DNA of 64,000 nucleotides from Lutjanus erythropterus (GCA_020091685.1 CM034601.1:17475320-17539319); one strand, 5' to 3'. Positions 24,307 to 37,439 are shown, counted from the stretch's first letter. Program-made: numbers and translations. The notes: generated by a model not told the origin, from the letters alone.

Positions 24307-24978
24307 ATGGTGTCTTTTGGACTTGAACTGACTGGCGTCACTCTGTCAGTGCTTGGCTGGGTGCTGAGTGTGCTCAGCTGCGCTTTGCCCATGTGGAGGG
24401 TCTCCGCCTTCATTGGCGCCAACATTGTGACAGCTCAGGTATACTGGGAAGGCCTGTGGATGAACTGTGTGTTCCAGAGCACGGGCCAGATGCAGTGTAA
24501 GGTCTACGACTCCATGCTGGCTCTACCTCAGGACCTGCAGGCCGCCAGGGCGCTCACCGTCGTCGCCATCATTGTAGGGTTAATTGCTCTCCTCATCGCT
24601 ACGGTGGGAGCAAAGTGCACCAACTGCATCGATGACGACGGGGTTAAAGCCAGGGTGATGGCCTCCTCGGGAGGGGCGTTCATCTCAGCAGCTCTGGCCC
24701 AGCTGGTGCCCGTTTCCTGGTCAGCACATACCATCATCGTGGAGTTCTACAGTCCGATCATCCCCGCCGGACAGAAGATGGAGATCGGAGCGGCGCTGTA
24801 CGTGGGCTGGGCCGCCGCGGCCCTGCTGCTCATTGGGGGTTGCATCCTCTGCTGCAGCTGCCCTCCACAGGAAGAGAAACAATTGAGGTACAGCGTGCAT
24901 CCCCAGAGTCGTATAGCGTACTCCGCAGCACCAAGGTCAACCGCTCAAAGCTCGTACAACAGGAGGGACTACGTGTGA
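24307..24978 (+). CDS. Divergent claudin, single exon
   Basis: 223 residues starting [10 protein letters not shown]. Loop 1 is standard (W30, GLW, C54, C64) except VFQST in place of VVQST. Loop 2 is the most divergent of the six: [19 protein letters not shown] where relatives have DFYNP and QRREL. TM3 contains [15 protein letters not shown], rich in small residues, and the usual charged cytoplasmic loop is [10 protein letters not shown]. The tail has a YSAAPRST block like claudin-3 and ends RRDYV. These changes suggest altered trans-contacts (inference) but the frame is intact. In arrangement and tail it resembles fish 'claudin f'-type genes; I do not assign a symbol. It sits isolated, about 10 kb from the previous and 7.6 kb from the next claudin. 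Confidence 0.92.
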   Translation: MVSFGLELTGVTLSVLGWVLSVLSCALPMWRVSAFIGANIVTAQVYWEGLWMNCVFQSTGQMQCKVYDSMLALPQDLQAARALTVVAIIVGLIALLIATVGAKCTNCIDDDGVKARVMASSGGAFISAALAQLVPVSWSAHTIIVEFYSPIIPAGQKMEIGAALYVGWAAAALLLIGGCILCCSCPPQEEKQLRYSVHPQSRIAYSAAPRSTAQSSYNRRDYV

Positions 24979-25149
24979 GCAAAGACCGGAGACATCAGGA
25001 AGAATACTACAGTGGAAACCTCTTGTGGTGATCATGTCTTTCCAGGTCAAATTGATCAATACAAGTGGACAGCTCTTCTAACCAAATTTTGTCATTCTTT
25101 CTCTTTATTTCTCAGGCAGATTACCATTAAATTAACATTTGTGTATTAA

Positions 25150-25540
25150 TTAAGTAAGGGATAATGTACAGTGAGTGGGTCATTATTACAAAATATACCC
25201 TGACAGGATAATGTAGGATCCCGACATGAGTGGTCTTGAATCATTATTTTGAAATAATGACCCACTTACTGTACATTATCCCGCTTATTACACGGCCACT
25301 TACTAAAAGAAATTCAAAAATGACACAAAATATTAATTCAATAATGATTATTGTGATTTAAAAATTATTTTATTGCTCCTCCAGATATAATTAGAATTGT
25401 CCGTAACAACAGTCTGCTCAGACCTTAGAATACTGTAACTGACCGATGAGAATCGAATATTTAAAAAAAGCAATGTAATAAATCAACATAAAGAAATGAA
25501 ACAGACAAGTTTGCTGTTAGGTGAATTTTATTGACTGTTT
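25150..25540. mobile_element. Foldback element, related copy at 62.77 kb
   Basis: 'gggataatgtacagtgagtg' followed by 'ggtcattatt' near 25159-25190 is the near-perfect reverse complement of the segment near 25252-25283 ending 'tactgtacattatcccgc'. The following sequence ('cttattacac.g.cacttac', 'gacacaaaata', 'cagaccttagaatactgtaa') recurs in order at 62770-63080. A dispersed inverted-repeat transposon. Confidence 0.55.
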
Positions 25541-27499
25541 CAAGATATAGCGCTGTTTCAAATTCCTGTACAAATCAAATTATTGTACTGTGTATAATTC
25601 AAAAACACTGTAATACTGTAGCTACAGTACTGTAAATAAAACATAGCTACTGTGGTTTTCTTTGGCTCATTTGGGACATAAAATGCATAAAACTACTGCC
25701 ATTTTAAAGTTATTTTACATATGTTTAAATGTATGGAAAGACCCAAAATGAACAAATGAATTATTTAAAAAACATTTAGGAATGATTGTGGCCCAAGCTT
25801 TTTGACCCCCATAAGTGGTTTATCGCTGTAACTGTGATCATTTTAAGATGTTTCCACTGTATCACTATTTGAACATGTATCCTGCATGCTTCTTTGTATA
25901 TTTTCAGGAAACATGTACAGAAACGTCGCTAAACAATAATAACTTGGTTTAACTGGGACCAGTTGTTCACTAGAAAATGGTAAAAGAGCCGAACCAGGTG
26001 TGTGGGGGTTTTGTGGGTATTTAGGACTATATATACTTGTAAATATGTTTTTTTTTCTTCTTCTTTTTGAAAAGTAGATGTGGATGCTCTGTACAAAAGT
26101 TTGATGGTCCTGTTTACAAATGCCATTGGTCTTAAAGCAAGCAGGGGATAAGATCAAATTTAAGAAGATAAAGCCAAATATGGTGAGCAAAGTTAAAACA
26201 TTTGGTCTGTTCTGTCAGTTCAGTTCAGAGATTTTATCCCATATATATTTATTATTTGTGCTTATAACATTTACATTGTGAATGCTCACTGTGCTGATGA
26301 GTGACACTGTTGTGGGTGTGCCGAGTTTTAAATGGCTTTTTTTTTTCTGGAGAATATTAATTTTTCTTGCTAATAATATTTTCTTGCTATGATTACAAAA
26401 TAGAGACAGAGGCTGTCACATTGTACAGCCACGCAAAATGGAGCTCACACTGGGCTCCAAATCAAGGTCAACATGGCGGAGTGGACTGGAAAAACAACGA
26501 CGGGAAGATGTAGTTTATATAATATATAGATCACATTCACTGCACATTATGTGGCTGTACATTTTCTACAGAGGTTGATGCTTTTATATAAATATGTCTA
26601 TATGTTCTGTTAATTTTTTTTGTTGTTGTAATATTGTGTGTGTTTACCAAAAATGAGAGAAATTGGACTTTTATTAAAGTGTATGTGATTTCATGAATGT
26701 AAATGTTTTGCTTTTAAATCTACTGAAATGATTGAAATAGCAAATAATAATACACCATAAATTAATAAATATTTTCACTGTGAAACATTAAGTGGGCCTA
26801 ATTTATCCTAGTTACTTAAAATTTCTTTAAGTTGAATTAAAAATGTCTTATCCTGGAAACTTCTAGAAATTCTAATTTATTTTCTAGAAGTTTTCAGAAC
26901 ACTTATAAAAATGAGTTCTTCTAACTTGAAGTCTTGAGTTGAATGAATGTACTGTACAGACTTGAATCAACTCATTGAATAAGGTTTCTTCCCAGCATGC
27001 ATTGTCTGACAGTTAAAACTCTTCTGAGAACTTTGGTTTTTTTGTAGCTTGAAGAAAATATATATGAGTCATGGTTGCCTGTTTTCACAATAATGAAAAC
27101 TGTGAACCACAATGAAGGTTAGTGTTGAATTCTTTCAGTCTGATAAATTCACCAGGAGCTGTTTCACATATTTTCTTCATGTCAGTGCAGGAACAAAGTA
27201 ACTTTCTTTGTGTGAAATGATGAATTGATCAATCAATCTGAGCCAGTGTAAAAGGAAATCAAATAATGCTTGTCAGCGTGACTGACAAGTTGTTGGCTCA
27301 ACTTAATATGTTAAGCTTATTGAACATGTTTTCTCAGGTACAACTGAATCAAATTCAAGATTATTTCATTATTATTACGAAATCATTATAAAATTACCTC
27401 AACTTGTCTTGTTAAATTCAGTCAACTTTAAATCTCAAGGCAGCCTGAACACTAACTTTTTTGTTTTTAAGATAAAACAAATAGCGTGTCTCTCACAGT

Positions 27500-27700
27500 G
27501 ACAGGACCAGTGTGTGGGATTTAGTGACATCTGGTGGTAAGGTTGTAGACTGCAACCAGCTGAGTACCATTCTGTCACATGCTCCCCTTTCAAGTGTGAA
27601 GGAGAACCTGCAGTGCCTGTGTTTGGGTTGTCCATTCAGGGAAACTGTATATTCCATTTCTGACATATTCTGCCAATAAATCCCCATAAATCAAATGATA
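27500..27700. repeat. Dispersed element related to the 6.9 and 18.3 kb copies
   Basis: Starts 'ggaccagtgtgtgggattta' with 'gacatctggtggtaaggttg', and ends with 'acatattctgccaataaatc', the reverse complement of the 'ttggcagaatatg' stretch in the 6908 copy. Fits one family with similar ends. Confidence 0.45.
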
Positions 27701-28339
27701 AATAAATAGAAAAGACTCATAAGATAAGTACAGATTGTGGTTTTGATTCTGTATAAATGATAATGAACAGTATGTTTAAGACAATGTGAGAACAATTTCA
27801 TCTATTTGTTATTTATTTGTTACAGCATTTAAAAAAAATGTAGGTGCTGTATTAAAAAGTTAGTGACATCTTGCTCACAGATGTCAGAGCTGCATGTGAC
27901 GGATGATTTTGTTTTGGATTCTGTTGCACAGAAATCAAATAGGAAGAGAAGTGTCTTCTGTTTTTGTCTGACCAAGTGCCTAAACCACAGATACCAACTT
28001 TTTCCTGTTTTGAATAGTCAAATTGTCCCTCTGTGCTCCAGCAGGTGTGCTCAGACACAGAAGAGCAGCCAAGACCTTTAGTTCACATGACCTATTTCAG
28101 CCCCTCTGGAAAGCCCTGAACAAAAGTCTGTCAAAATCCAGGAAATAATTCTTAATTTGAAGTTTTTTTTCTCTATGAACATAAAAGGCCTGATTATAGT
28201 GGAAGAGGTATTTTTACTCAGCCCTTTAAAATGATTTTAAATAAATTTATTTCAAAAGATGCATCAAAGAAAAACACATGTTGTTTGACCCATGATGTGC
28301 ATGAGAAGGGGTCTGGATAGCTTGTGCATCAAATTGTTG

Positions 28340-29450
28340 AAGTGGCTACAAGAATCTATGATATCATGTTATTTTTTGCGGCCCCCTGTGGACAAAAGCA
28401 GTAGTGTTTCCACTATTATAACCACAAAATATAACATCAAAAATGAAATTATCTCAAGAAAAATCTCCCCCTGCTTCTTTCTAATTACTCATTGTAACTT
28501 TGATGTAAACACAGTCTTATGCCATAAAGTGGCAGGCATTAAAATAACTATATAGAAATAACAGGTCTACTGAATAATGGTCTCATTTACTTAGTGGTGG
28601 AAAGACTACTTAAAATCTGTATTCCAGTACAAGTACTGGTACACTGATAAAATATTACGCAATTACAAGTAAAGTACTGGGGTTAGAAATATACTTCATT
28701 AAAACTACTCAGAGTATTAGTTACTTTTAACCATTGATGTCATAGTCACATCTCCAAATTAGGGTTGCAAATTTTGTGCGTTTTCCTAAAACAATAGTTG
28801 AAAATGCTAACAACTGATTCATAATAATTAAATAATTTATACACACAGCACATTTTTCCCCCAGTTTTCTTTTTTCCAGTTTTTTTTTTTTAATCATTTT
28901 AAGTCAAAGTTTAAGTTTCCTTATTTAGCAAATGGCTCCACTAGACAAAAGATATTAAATGATATCAGATACTTCCATGACGATTGATTAAACATCAGTG
29001 AATACATTTCTAATTGGGTAAATTCTTAATGGCAATTAATCGATTAATGATCTATCATTAACATCCTTACTCAAAATGTTTGCTGTCCATTTTGTTTTGT
29101 TTGTCGTATGTCTTTGTTTTCATTGGCTCCTTTGTGACCAGATCACCTGATTGGCTACAGAAATGCAGATGAAAGGTTTGGATATTAATTCAAATTGTAC
29201 TCAGTACTCAGCTATGACTTTGAATGTAAATAGATTACATGATGAAATGAAGACTTAAGAACAAGTAGAAGTACAGACTTCAAAATCTACTCATAAAAGT
29301 ACAAGTACCACCAAAAACTGCTTAATTAGTTATTTGAGTATTTGTAATTAGTTACTTTCACCCCTACATTTACTTATATAGGTCATATAGAGGCATTAGA
29401 CTTAAATTGAGGTTGTTTCATAACCAGTTAAAAACTCCTTGTAGCATGTT
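28340..29450 (-). repeat. Dispersed repeat family B, copy 3 (interrupted)
   Basis: Outer parts 28340-28593 and 29369-29450 align with the continuous copy at 14645-15010. The middle is a separate inserted element. Confidence 0.55.
28594..29367. mobile_element. hAT-like non-autonomous transposon nested in a repeat
   Basis: Begins GTGGTGGAAAG and ends TTTCACCCCTAC, imperfect inverted ends of a family abundant in teleosts. Flanked by the 9-base direct repeat ATTTACTTA (28585-28593 and 29368-29376); the inner 8 bases would be a standard hAT target duplication. The interior is rich in 'aagtac' words and has no open reading frame of note. Confidence 0.65.
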
Positions 29451-29459
29451 TAAGTAAAA

Positions 29460-29858
29460 GTGGGAACACTACAGAAATAGTCTGTTATAAGCAAGTCCTG
29501 CAATTACAGTAAAAATGCAAAAGTATTCGCTTCAAAATATAATATATCAAAATATGAGCGAAAAGGAAAAGTACTCATTATGCTCAATGGCCCATTTTGT
29601 GTGAGCTGATTTTAATCACTTTATTTTCTGCTGGGTACCTTGTGAGGTAAAGTCTCATCTTATTTAAACCAATAAAACATCATCATTCATTAGTTTATTT
29701 ATATGCCATATTAGTAAGTTATCAAATTGAGTGAGACAATATTTATTTCTAAAGTGTAGTGAAGTATAAGGCAGCTGTAAATCGATATACTCAACTAAAA
29801 TACCCCTAAACTGTGCTTTAAGTACAGTAGTAAATATACTTAGTTACTTTCCACCACT
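29460..29858. mobile_element. hAT-like element, one end recognisable
   Basis: Ends 'agttactttccaccactac', the reverse complement of the family's GTGGTGGAAAGTAACT start. The interior ('tactcattatgctcaatggc') matches the copy at 39784-40376. The other end is not clear. Confidence 0.5.
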
Positions 29859-31568
29859 ACTGACATCATAATTGAAACACACGACAAGAACGTCATGATT
29901 TCTCTTTCTACACTTGTTTTGGTAACACAGGCAGCTGGTCAGCACAGGTGTGTGTGATACAGGTAGCATACAGGTCATGGCTGTTATCTCACCTGTGATG
30001 CATCAACTGATGTTGTTACATAAACACAAGAAACTGTCTGATAAAGATGCTCACAGCATTACGACAAACGGAGCCTCCACCCTCTGGTTTGTGTTCGTGT
30101 GTTGTTGTTGTTTTTACATCTTAGTGAGAACTGTTTTGGGCTCCACACTCATGATGTGAGGACATTTTTAAAGGTGTTTGTGTGTGTAACAAAAGCACCG
30201 GATCGGTCTTTTATTGATCGGTGATGAGAAGTGCCCTGAAATACAGTATATCAACATTTTAAGTATGAGATTTAGATTTAAGGGTGAGTTTCCAAAATCT
30301 TCCAAAAAAAAAAAGCCATTTGAACATATATGGAGAGTAAAGTTGACTAAAAAATTGATTAAATTAATATTGAATGAATATTTAATTTAACTGAGCTTTA
30401 TTTTTTCAAGAAATCTCCCATTTCCCCTACAATTAGTACCAAAATACAAAGATTATTCCAGGAAATTTTGCAGCTAATTATTAAAAAAAAATGCACCTAT
30501 CATATAAAGAATGTAAATATGAGTTTATTGTCTTTACTCCGGTTTAACCCATTTACAAAAACTTATTCCCCTTAATGTCTAAGTGTTCGCATTCATTTTA
30601 CTTTTAAGAACAAATGTGCTATTTTATTTTAAGATTACTTCTGGACCAAAAGGGGACTTGTTGACATGTCTTGGGATGAAGAGGTTTATGTATATTGTTA
30701 AAAGATAGCACAAAGAGTTTGTTTATATTTGAACTCATTTATGCCCTTGGAAAATGAAACATGTATTACCGACTGAAAAGAAAATGTTATTATGCATTTT
30801 CATATTATTATATTGTTTAATTTTTACATTTATTTTCATTTTTTTTATTATTTCCCTATTATTTTATTCTGGTGTTTTATTTGAAATGTCTGTGTGGATG
30901 CGTGATTGTGGAGGGACAATATACATTTGCATACTCTTGCATTTCTTTTGGTATTATGATTGAAATCTAAATAAAAAATATTGCTGAACATTTTTTCTGA
31001 ACAACAAAATCTTGATTTTCTGAGTATAGAAATATAGAATATGGATTTTTAATTTGTCCTCTACAAGGGTTCAAATAATACAGTAAGCAACAGAAATATA
31101 TACATATATATTTCTTCTGTTATACGTTATAATCCACGACATGTGTATTTCTGTGAATTGTTTGGTCAAAGTGTTTAACCGATACTGAGAAGATCACGCT
31201 GTCTGTATGCTCAAGGAGTCTGAGAATCGCCCTATTATGTTTTCTCTCTGCTCATATTTACTCTGGGTGCAGTTATTCCGGTTTCCATCTGAGCTTTGGG
31301 ATTGTTTTCCTAACACCGAATCACACAACTGGAACCAGGAAGTAACAGAAGACCAACAGTATCAGAAGGACAGCACTTATAGCCTGTGTGTGTCTTTGCA
31401 CCGGTGTGTGTGTTTGTGTTTCTGTGCTTACTCTCAACAAGTTCTCTAAGTAGCCAGAAGCAGAAGCTGCTTCTCTGTTCTCCATCACTGCCTGTATGCA
31501 AGTAAGCATTTATGTTTAAGGAGCTACATACTTCTTGTTTCGTCACTCACTTCTCCTTAACTCTCTGT

Positions 31569-31610
31569 AAAAAAAAAAAAAACTGTGCTAAAAAAAAAAA
31601 AAAAAAAAAA
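31569..31610 (+). repeat. Interrupted poly(A) tract
   Basis: Two long A runs (about 14 and 21) separated by 'ctgtgct'. It may be the tail of a retroposon, but no recognisable body precedes it. Confidence 0.6.
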
Positions 31611-32399
31611 GCAAACAAAAGTGTGGATGTGGTTTGCTAGCCAGCTAAAAAGTGAAACAAAAATTCTGATGGCTGAATTTTCAGCTGGAGTGATAAAATT
31701 CAGATGGGTTGAGTCTGTCCCTTAACTTTACTCAATCTGTCTAAAAAGGGCAGTCATTTTAAAAGCTGAACCTTCCCAAGTGTAATTTTAAAGTTTTGGT
31801 GCCGCATAATTAAATTACATCTCAGTTTAGTGTTTCCAACAAACAAAACCCTTTGCAATGGCAGTGAAAAGACAGGTTTAAATTTGATCTTTTTTCTTAA
31901 AGCTATTTTCAAAACTAAGTGCAACAAGCACCAACAAAGTTTAACCATGATTTAATCTTGTTTAATCCTTTTTTGGTGCAACCCAGACAAAGAAAAAAAA
32001 GAAAAGAAAAGAGGATAAATGTTTTTTCTTCACTGATCTCATTTAATGACCTTCTTTATTTAATTTTTTACTACAGCATAGATTTAATCTTCACAGTTGA
32101 ATCACCTACATCAGGTAGAATGTAAATACAGGTGAAGTGCTCCTGTGTGAAGTGAAGTGTTTTTTATGGTAGTCAAGAGGCAGCCATCTTACCAGTGACC
32201 AACCCCCACCAACCACACACACACACACAAAAGCAGAGAGAGACACACCCTCCCTCCATCACATCCCTCCTCGCCCGGCCTGCCTCCAGCTCCCCTCCTC
32301 CACTGTATGTGCACTGGTGGTGTTTTTTTTTCTTTTCATGAAGACGGCCTCCTGCTGGCTGACATCATCACCATGGGACTCCTCCTTGCTCCCCAGAGG

Positions 32400-32406
32400 T
32401 ATAAAG
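32400..32406 (+). promoter_or_regulatory. TATA box of the claudin-3-like gene
   Basis: TATAAAG, 170 bases before the start codon, predicts transcription from about 32430 and an unspliced 5' UTR of roughly 145 bases. Confidence 0.6.
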
Positions 32407-32575
32407 GATCTCTTGTTTCCGTGGCAGCATCTCATAGAGCTACATCACACCCTCCTACAGGTGCTCACACTCTTCAGAGGACACCTGAACACCACAGGAG
32501 GAGACTCTTCACTGGGTTTTAGTTTGTTGGGACTCACTTTTTAAGTTTTATTGTGTCATCAGACAAGAAGGCAAC

Positions 32576-33226
32576 ATGTCGATGGGCATGGAGATCGTGG
32601 GCATCGCCCTTGGCGTCATTGGATTTATCATTGCAATCGTGACATGTGCCCTGCCTATGTGGAAGGTAACGGCCTTCATCGGTGCCAACATCATCACAGC
32701 TCAGACCATCTGGGAGGGTCTGTGGATGAACTGTGTCACCCAGAGCACGGGCCAGATGCAGTGCAAGGTCTACGACTCGCTGCTCGCATTGCCTCAAGAG
32801 CTTCAGGCCTCCAGAGCGATGATGATCATCGCCATCATACTTGGCGTGCTGGGGGTCATGATCTCCATCGTCGGCGCCAAGTGCACCAACTGCATCGAAG
32901 ATGAGCCATCCAAGGCCAAAGTGATGATCATCGCTGGGATCTTCTTCGTCCTCGGAGGGCTTTTGGTGCTCATCCCCGTCTCCTGGACAGCCAGCGTTGT
33001 CATTCGGGATTTCTACAACCCCATCCTGACCAATGCGCAGAGGAGGGAGCTTGGAGCGTCGCTCTACATCGGCTGGGGAGCGGCCGCCCTGCTCCTCATT
33101 GGTGGCGCCATGCTGTGCAGCAGCTGCCCGCCAAAAGAGAAGAAGTACAAGCCACCACGAATGGCGTATTCCGCCCCACGCAGCACCAGCGGAGGTGGAG
33201 GCTATGACAGGAAGGACTATGTTTGA
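32576..33226 (+). CDS. cldn3: Claudin-3-like protein
   Basis: 216 residues, single exon. It starts MSMGMEIVG, very like the MSMGLEI start of vertebrate claudin-3, and its tail shares the claudin-3 pattern: SCPPKEKKY, then YSAPRST, Gly-rich, then YDRKDYV (PDZ ligand for ZO-1/2/3). Loop 1 has W30, GLW at 49-51, C54 and C64, with VTQST in place of VVQST. Loop 2 has [15 protein letters not shown] and [18 protein letters not shown]. Claudin-3 is normally a sealing tight-junction strand protein of epithelia. In zebrafish nomenclature this type is cldnh/cldn3d; the symbol here means claudin-3 family, not a proven one-to-one orthologue. It has a TATA box and tandem AATAAA signals about 1 kb downstream. 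Confidence 0.93.
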   Translation: MSMGMEIVGIALGVIGFIIAIVTCALPMWKVTAFIGANIITAQTIWEGLWMNCVTQSTGQMQCKVYDSLLALPQELQASRAMMIIAIILGVLGVMISIVGAKCTNCIEDEPSKAKVMIIAGIFFVLGGLLVLIPVSWTASVVIRDFYNPILTNAQRRELGASLYIGWGAAALLLIGGAMLCSSCPPKEKKYKPPRMAYSAPRSTSGGGGYDRKDYV

Positions 33227-33677
33227 TTACATAAAAGTTTTGTTGAAAATGTTTGTTGCATATGAATGTTTTTGTGTTGTTTTTTTGCTGTCTGAAACCA
33301 CAGGGTGAAGCCCATCAAAAGACTCCGAGATGAAGATAAATATTGATCATTCTGCTTCGCTTAAGATACTCATTTACATTTAATTTTAGTGCCTTTTGCT
33401 CCGCTACAATCCAGCAGGTGTGTCTTTTTAAGAGGCTCTCATGTTCAGCGTGTTTTCCATTTATTTTGAAATGTCTGTGTAAATGTTGTATTTATACTAA
33501 ATCTTTTGTGGCATTATGTGAGCGTGAAAACACCTGCTTCTTGTGTCTCTGTCATTAGCTGTTGGTCGGCTAGTGTCGGATTTCACTGAGACTCAGTTAA
33601 AACGTTGTCTGTCATTTCACTGACAATGACAAGGAAGAGTCTGCTCTCATTTTACATGGATTTGGTTGTCTGATTGT

Positions 33678-33738
33678 TGTGTGTGTGTGCGTGTGTGTGC
33701 GTGCGTGCATGCTTGCGTGTGTGTGTGTGTGTGTGTGC
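33678..33738 (+). repeat. (GT)n/(GC)n microsatellite in a claudin 3' UTR
   Basis: Alternating GT with GC interruptions inside the likely 3' UTR of the claudin-3-like gene. Confidence 0.85.
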
Positions 33739-34176
33739 TTTGCATGTAATATTTGCTTAGGAGAGTTTCTGCTGAGACTGAAACTAAAGATGGATACAGC
33801 CCCGGGTAACAACTCTATCTTCGCCCTCAAAGTTTCACTGTTTGAGGACATAGAAGAGACTGTTTCAGTCGGCACACAACCTTTTATGTGTGAGTTTATT
33901 TTATATTTCTGCTCTAAAAATGTTTTTGTAATGTATTTAAAAACCATATACTCCACTGTGTTTCAAACTGATTTGTATCGTGTCTTAGTTTCAAACATTT
34001 TTGTATCTTTTATATGAGAAACAACAGCCTTTTATGCTCCTCTGTATGTCAAACAAAGAGCCAAAGGACCTCTTTAATGAGTGTGTGCATGTGTGTGACA
34101 CCCAGAGAAAACATGACTGGATGGTAGGATGTTAGTTTTGTGTGTATAAATGAAATATTCCACGATGTCTCTTTAA

Positions 34177-34182
34177 AATAAA
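34177..34182 (+). promoter_or_regulatory. Poly(A) signal of the claudin-3-like gene
   Basis: AATAAA about 950 bases after the stop; a second AATAAA lies at 34247-34252. No obvious earlier canonical signal, implying a long 3' UTR. Confidence 0.5.
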
Positions 34183-34782
34183 GAATTTGTCTTCAAAGTT
34201 TAACACATTTTGTCACTGTGGTGTTGTAAAAAGAGCTGATTCATGAAATAAAATGTTTGTAACGTGTTGTATATCAGTGCTTGAATTGCAAATATGTTAA
34301 AAGTTTCAATAGAAGTTATATTATAAGAATGGTGGTTGTTTTTTTTCCCCTCCATTCTTCTTCAAGAAAGATCGTTTAACCAGGAGCGGCATCACAAAGC
34401 ATGAGCTACCAAAACAAACAAGGGTCAGTCCAAATTAAAAAGCTGAAAGTCGGGTTGGGCTCCTTTAGGAGTTGAGTGTCTTTGTTTAACCAGAAGTGCA
34501 GCTGAGTTAAACTCATCGGTTTAGCCAGAGCTAAATAATCCTTAGGTGTGGTGGGCTCAGTTGGCTGCCACAAAAAAAAAACAAAAAAAAACCTTTTGCC
34601 TGTTGGTTATAGTACAGAGAAAGGACAGACAGAACAGATACACACATAATGTCATTACAGCTGCTCTAGTGGCTTTTCAGGAGGAAGTAAAACAAAAAGG
34701 GAAAAAGGAGAAGATTGAAAAAACAAAACCAAAAACCAAAAACAGTAGACACAAAACTAGGCAACAATTAGTCCAGCCGACA

Positions 34783-34785
<3 letters not shown>

Positions 34786-34837
<52 letters not shown>
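34786..34837 (+). repeat. (TAA)17 microsatellite
   Basis: 52 bases of perfect trinucleotide repeat, likely length-polymorphic. Confidence 0.92.
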
Positions 34838-34838
<1 letters not shown>

Positions 34839-37439
34839 GCCAGCAAAACAGCTGCTTGGGTGTTATTTAGGGACAGGTGTATATGGTGGTTTGGGACACC
34901 TGTATATGTGTTTGCATCCATGTGTGCATGCATGTGCGTGAATGCAACTGTGCAAACTACAACATGTGGGTAGAGAGGTCAAACAGAGGTGTAACAGGGT
35001 TAAGGGATAACGTTATTAAAATCAGGACATAAATCAAGTAGGGAACAAGAGTTAGTGAGAGTCACTGTTATCTGTATCCTGAAAATCAAGGTAAGTCTGC
35101 CTATTTCAGTTTTTATCTCTCATCTATCTCTGTTCCTTACATTGACTGTTTCATATACATTATATTGACACCTGAGCTGTGACATAATCCACCAATAATC
35201 ACAGTGGTTTGGCAAAACACTACATACAGAATATCTGACAAAACTGACAATGAATTATTTCACTCTTGGGTGTAAAATGTTTGTTAACAGATTGCTGAGA
35301 CGGAGCAGGATGTGATGCTGCCAGCATGATGCAAATTACAGGCAAAAGGTTAAAGGGAGCAGCTTGTTGAACTGCTGATAGTTCGATGCATTTTAACTGC
35401 ATTATTCTTGCATGTTAGGTTTAAATGAAAGTAATAAATAAATTCTGTGAATAATCAATACTCAGAATTAAAGCATCATTTTGTTGTGTCTCCTATGGTA
35501 CCACATACACCTGTCAGAGAACAAATGAGACTGAGCAAATCAATATTATCCTTGTTAATGCAGAGTCAGGAAATGTCAAAGTCACATGAGGGTTTTGAAC
35601 CACTGAGTCACAACATTTTTACAGCCTTATCTGTTGCCTTATCGACCCTTATCTGGGTCAGTGAGTGGAATTTGACCAATTCAACGGAAAAAAAATGTCT
35701 GCAATGCACTAACTGTGGATTGATCAACTACTATTAGTTCAGTTGTGGAGTGAATTATTATATTTTCATATGAGCATAGAAGACCAAAATGTCTCAGTGT
35801 GTCAGAGCGAGAAAGAAAAAGTAAAAAATTGTCATCTTTGCTATACAAAACAATGGAGACTGTTTTTTTCTGTGGCTTAAAGGAAAAAATATTCTGAAAA
35901 CTCTAGTACTTAAAAAAACAGCAGCTGGTCTTTGTATGCTTTCAGTAATATTGTCTCTGAGTTGTGTAATTCAAAAGAGGTATGGAGCCACTGCAGGGAA
36001 TGATTTCTTTATAGGGAAATTAAAGTTTATTGAGTTTTGAGAGTTTGTTTTTCATTAAACTCCAACTGTTTCTTCTCTGTCAATGATTGATAAAATATGT
36101 GGGGTGGGGGGGACATGTGTTACGTCTCTGTTCCTTCCTCCATCCACGTTCCCATTTCCTCAAACCACTGCCCGTCTCTTCCTGTCCACCAGATGCCCCT
36201 GGACTTTCCTTCCTTTCACCATCACCTGACTGCCCCACCCATCTGCTCACCTGTTCCCACTCGTCTCATCAGCCCCACAGTTACCTAACTTTCTCTGCCC
36301 ACCTGTTCACCTTTTCTTATCAGTCCTCCAAATATTTAACTAGCCCTTTTTCGTTCACGTCTTGTCATTTCGTTCCCGTTGCTTTTTTGCTTGTGCTTTT
36401 TGTATTCAAGTTTCCATTATCTTTATGTTTTGTTTTTGTCACTGCAGAGGATGGTTTGGGTTAAAATAAATACATTACACACATCATGTGACACAAGCGT
36501 TGAGTTTCAGTATTACGTGGGATACAAACTCCAGCTTCCTGGGGGACAGTCCTACGTTTGTTTAAAGCATCCATCCACCCCATCTTCTCCATACACAGAC
36601 TTTGACACTCTTTATGCTGCCTGATGTGCCACATACAGACACTCAGGTAAATACGAGATTCAAAACAAAATATATGTATTTCATGCCTTGTGAATGAGAA
36701 CAGGCTGGCTTATAACCTAAAATCATTTCACACTCACTTTTAAAATCATTGCTCTGTAGCGCTAATAGTGATCATAAACTCCACAGGGTGCCTTTAGGGC
36801 TCCCTCTCACATTAAAACAAAAACAAAAGACGGAGTTTGATGATGAGGTGAAGTAGTGTGGCGTCATGCAGTTGTCTTAAACATCCAACATATCTGATGA
36901 AAATCTATCTGACAAGACTCAGGCAGAAATCATGTCAATGGACGAGGTAATATTTAAGTTTTATTCACGATTAAGACACATTCAGCGACTTCCTTCGTCA
37001 CTCTCTGATCATTTTCCCAGAAGCTATAGTGACTGGAGTATTTCCATTTGTGCAGCAGATGTGGATTTAAAGTAAGCAAAGTGGGAACTAGAATGACATG
37101 ACAGGGCAAAAACATAAAGGTCAAAACGGTGTCGAGAAGTCAGTACAGAGAATAAAGGCCACTGTTGTTTTGGACCATGCAAATGTCAATGACCGCACAG
37201 TTGGATGTCAACTTCTCTTTCCGGCACGAACACGTGAAGTTGACAGGTAGCAGATTTCTCACAAACAAGATGATGAGCAGAGAGCAAAGTCCGACAGGTG
37301 CCTGATAGAGACCCCTGAAAGAATTAGCTGAGGTTATCACTGATTTTTCAACCTCACAGCCTGATGGGCTGTTAAGTTGTGTAAAGCAGATAAACTATCT
37401 GTTGCATACGCTTCAGCAGGCGTGTGTCAATAAGTATGT

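Larger units (their letters stand above)
24979..32399. other. Intergenic gap with nested repeats, no gene seen
   Basis: The claudin 3' UTR occupies the first part; candidate ATTAAA/AATAAA signals exist near 25635 and 26683 but I cannot choose. The rest contains a foldback element, hAT-like insertions and an interrupted poly(A) tract at 31569-31610. No supported coding region. Confidence 0.55.

Noticed and set aside
36087-36464. 125-codon open frame rich in Ser, Pro and Phe
   Set aside because: Pyrimidine-biased sequence reads this way without selection. There are no domain, signal or splice partners, and other frames over the same bases are also open.
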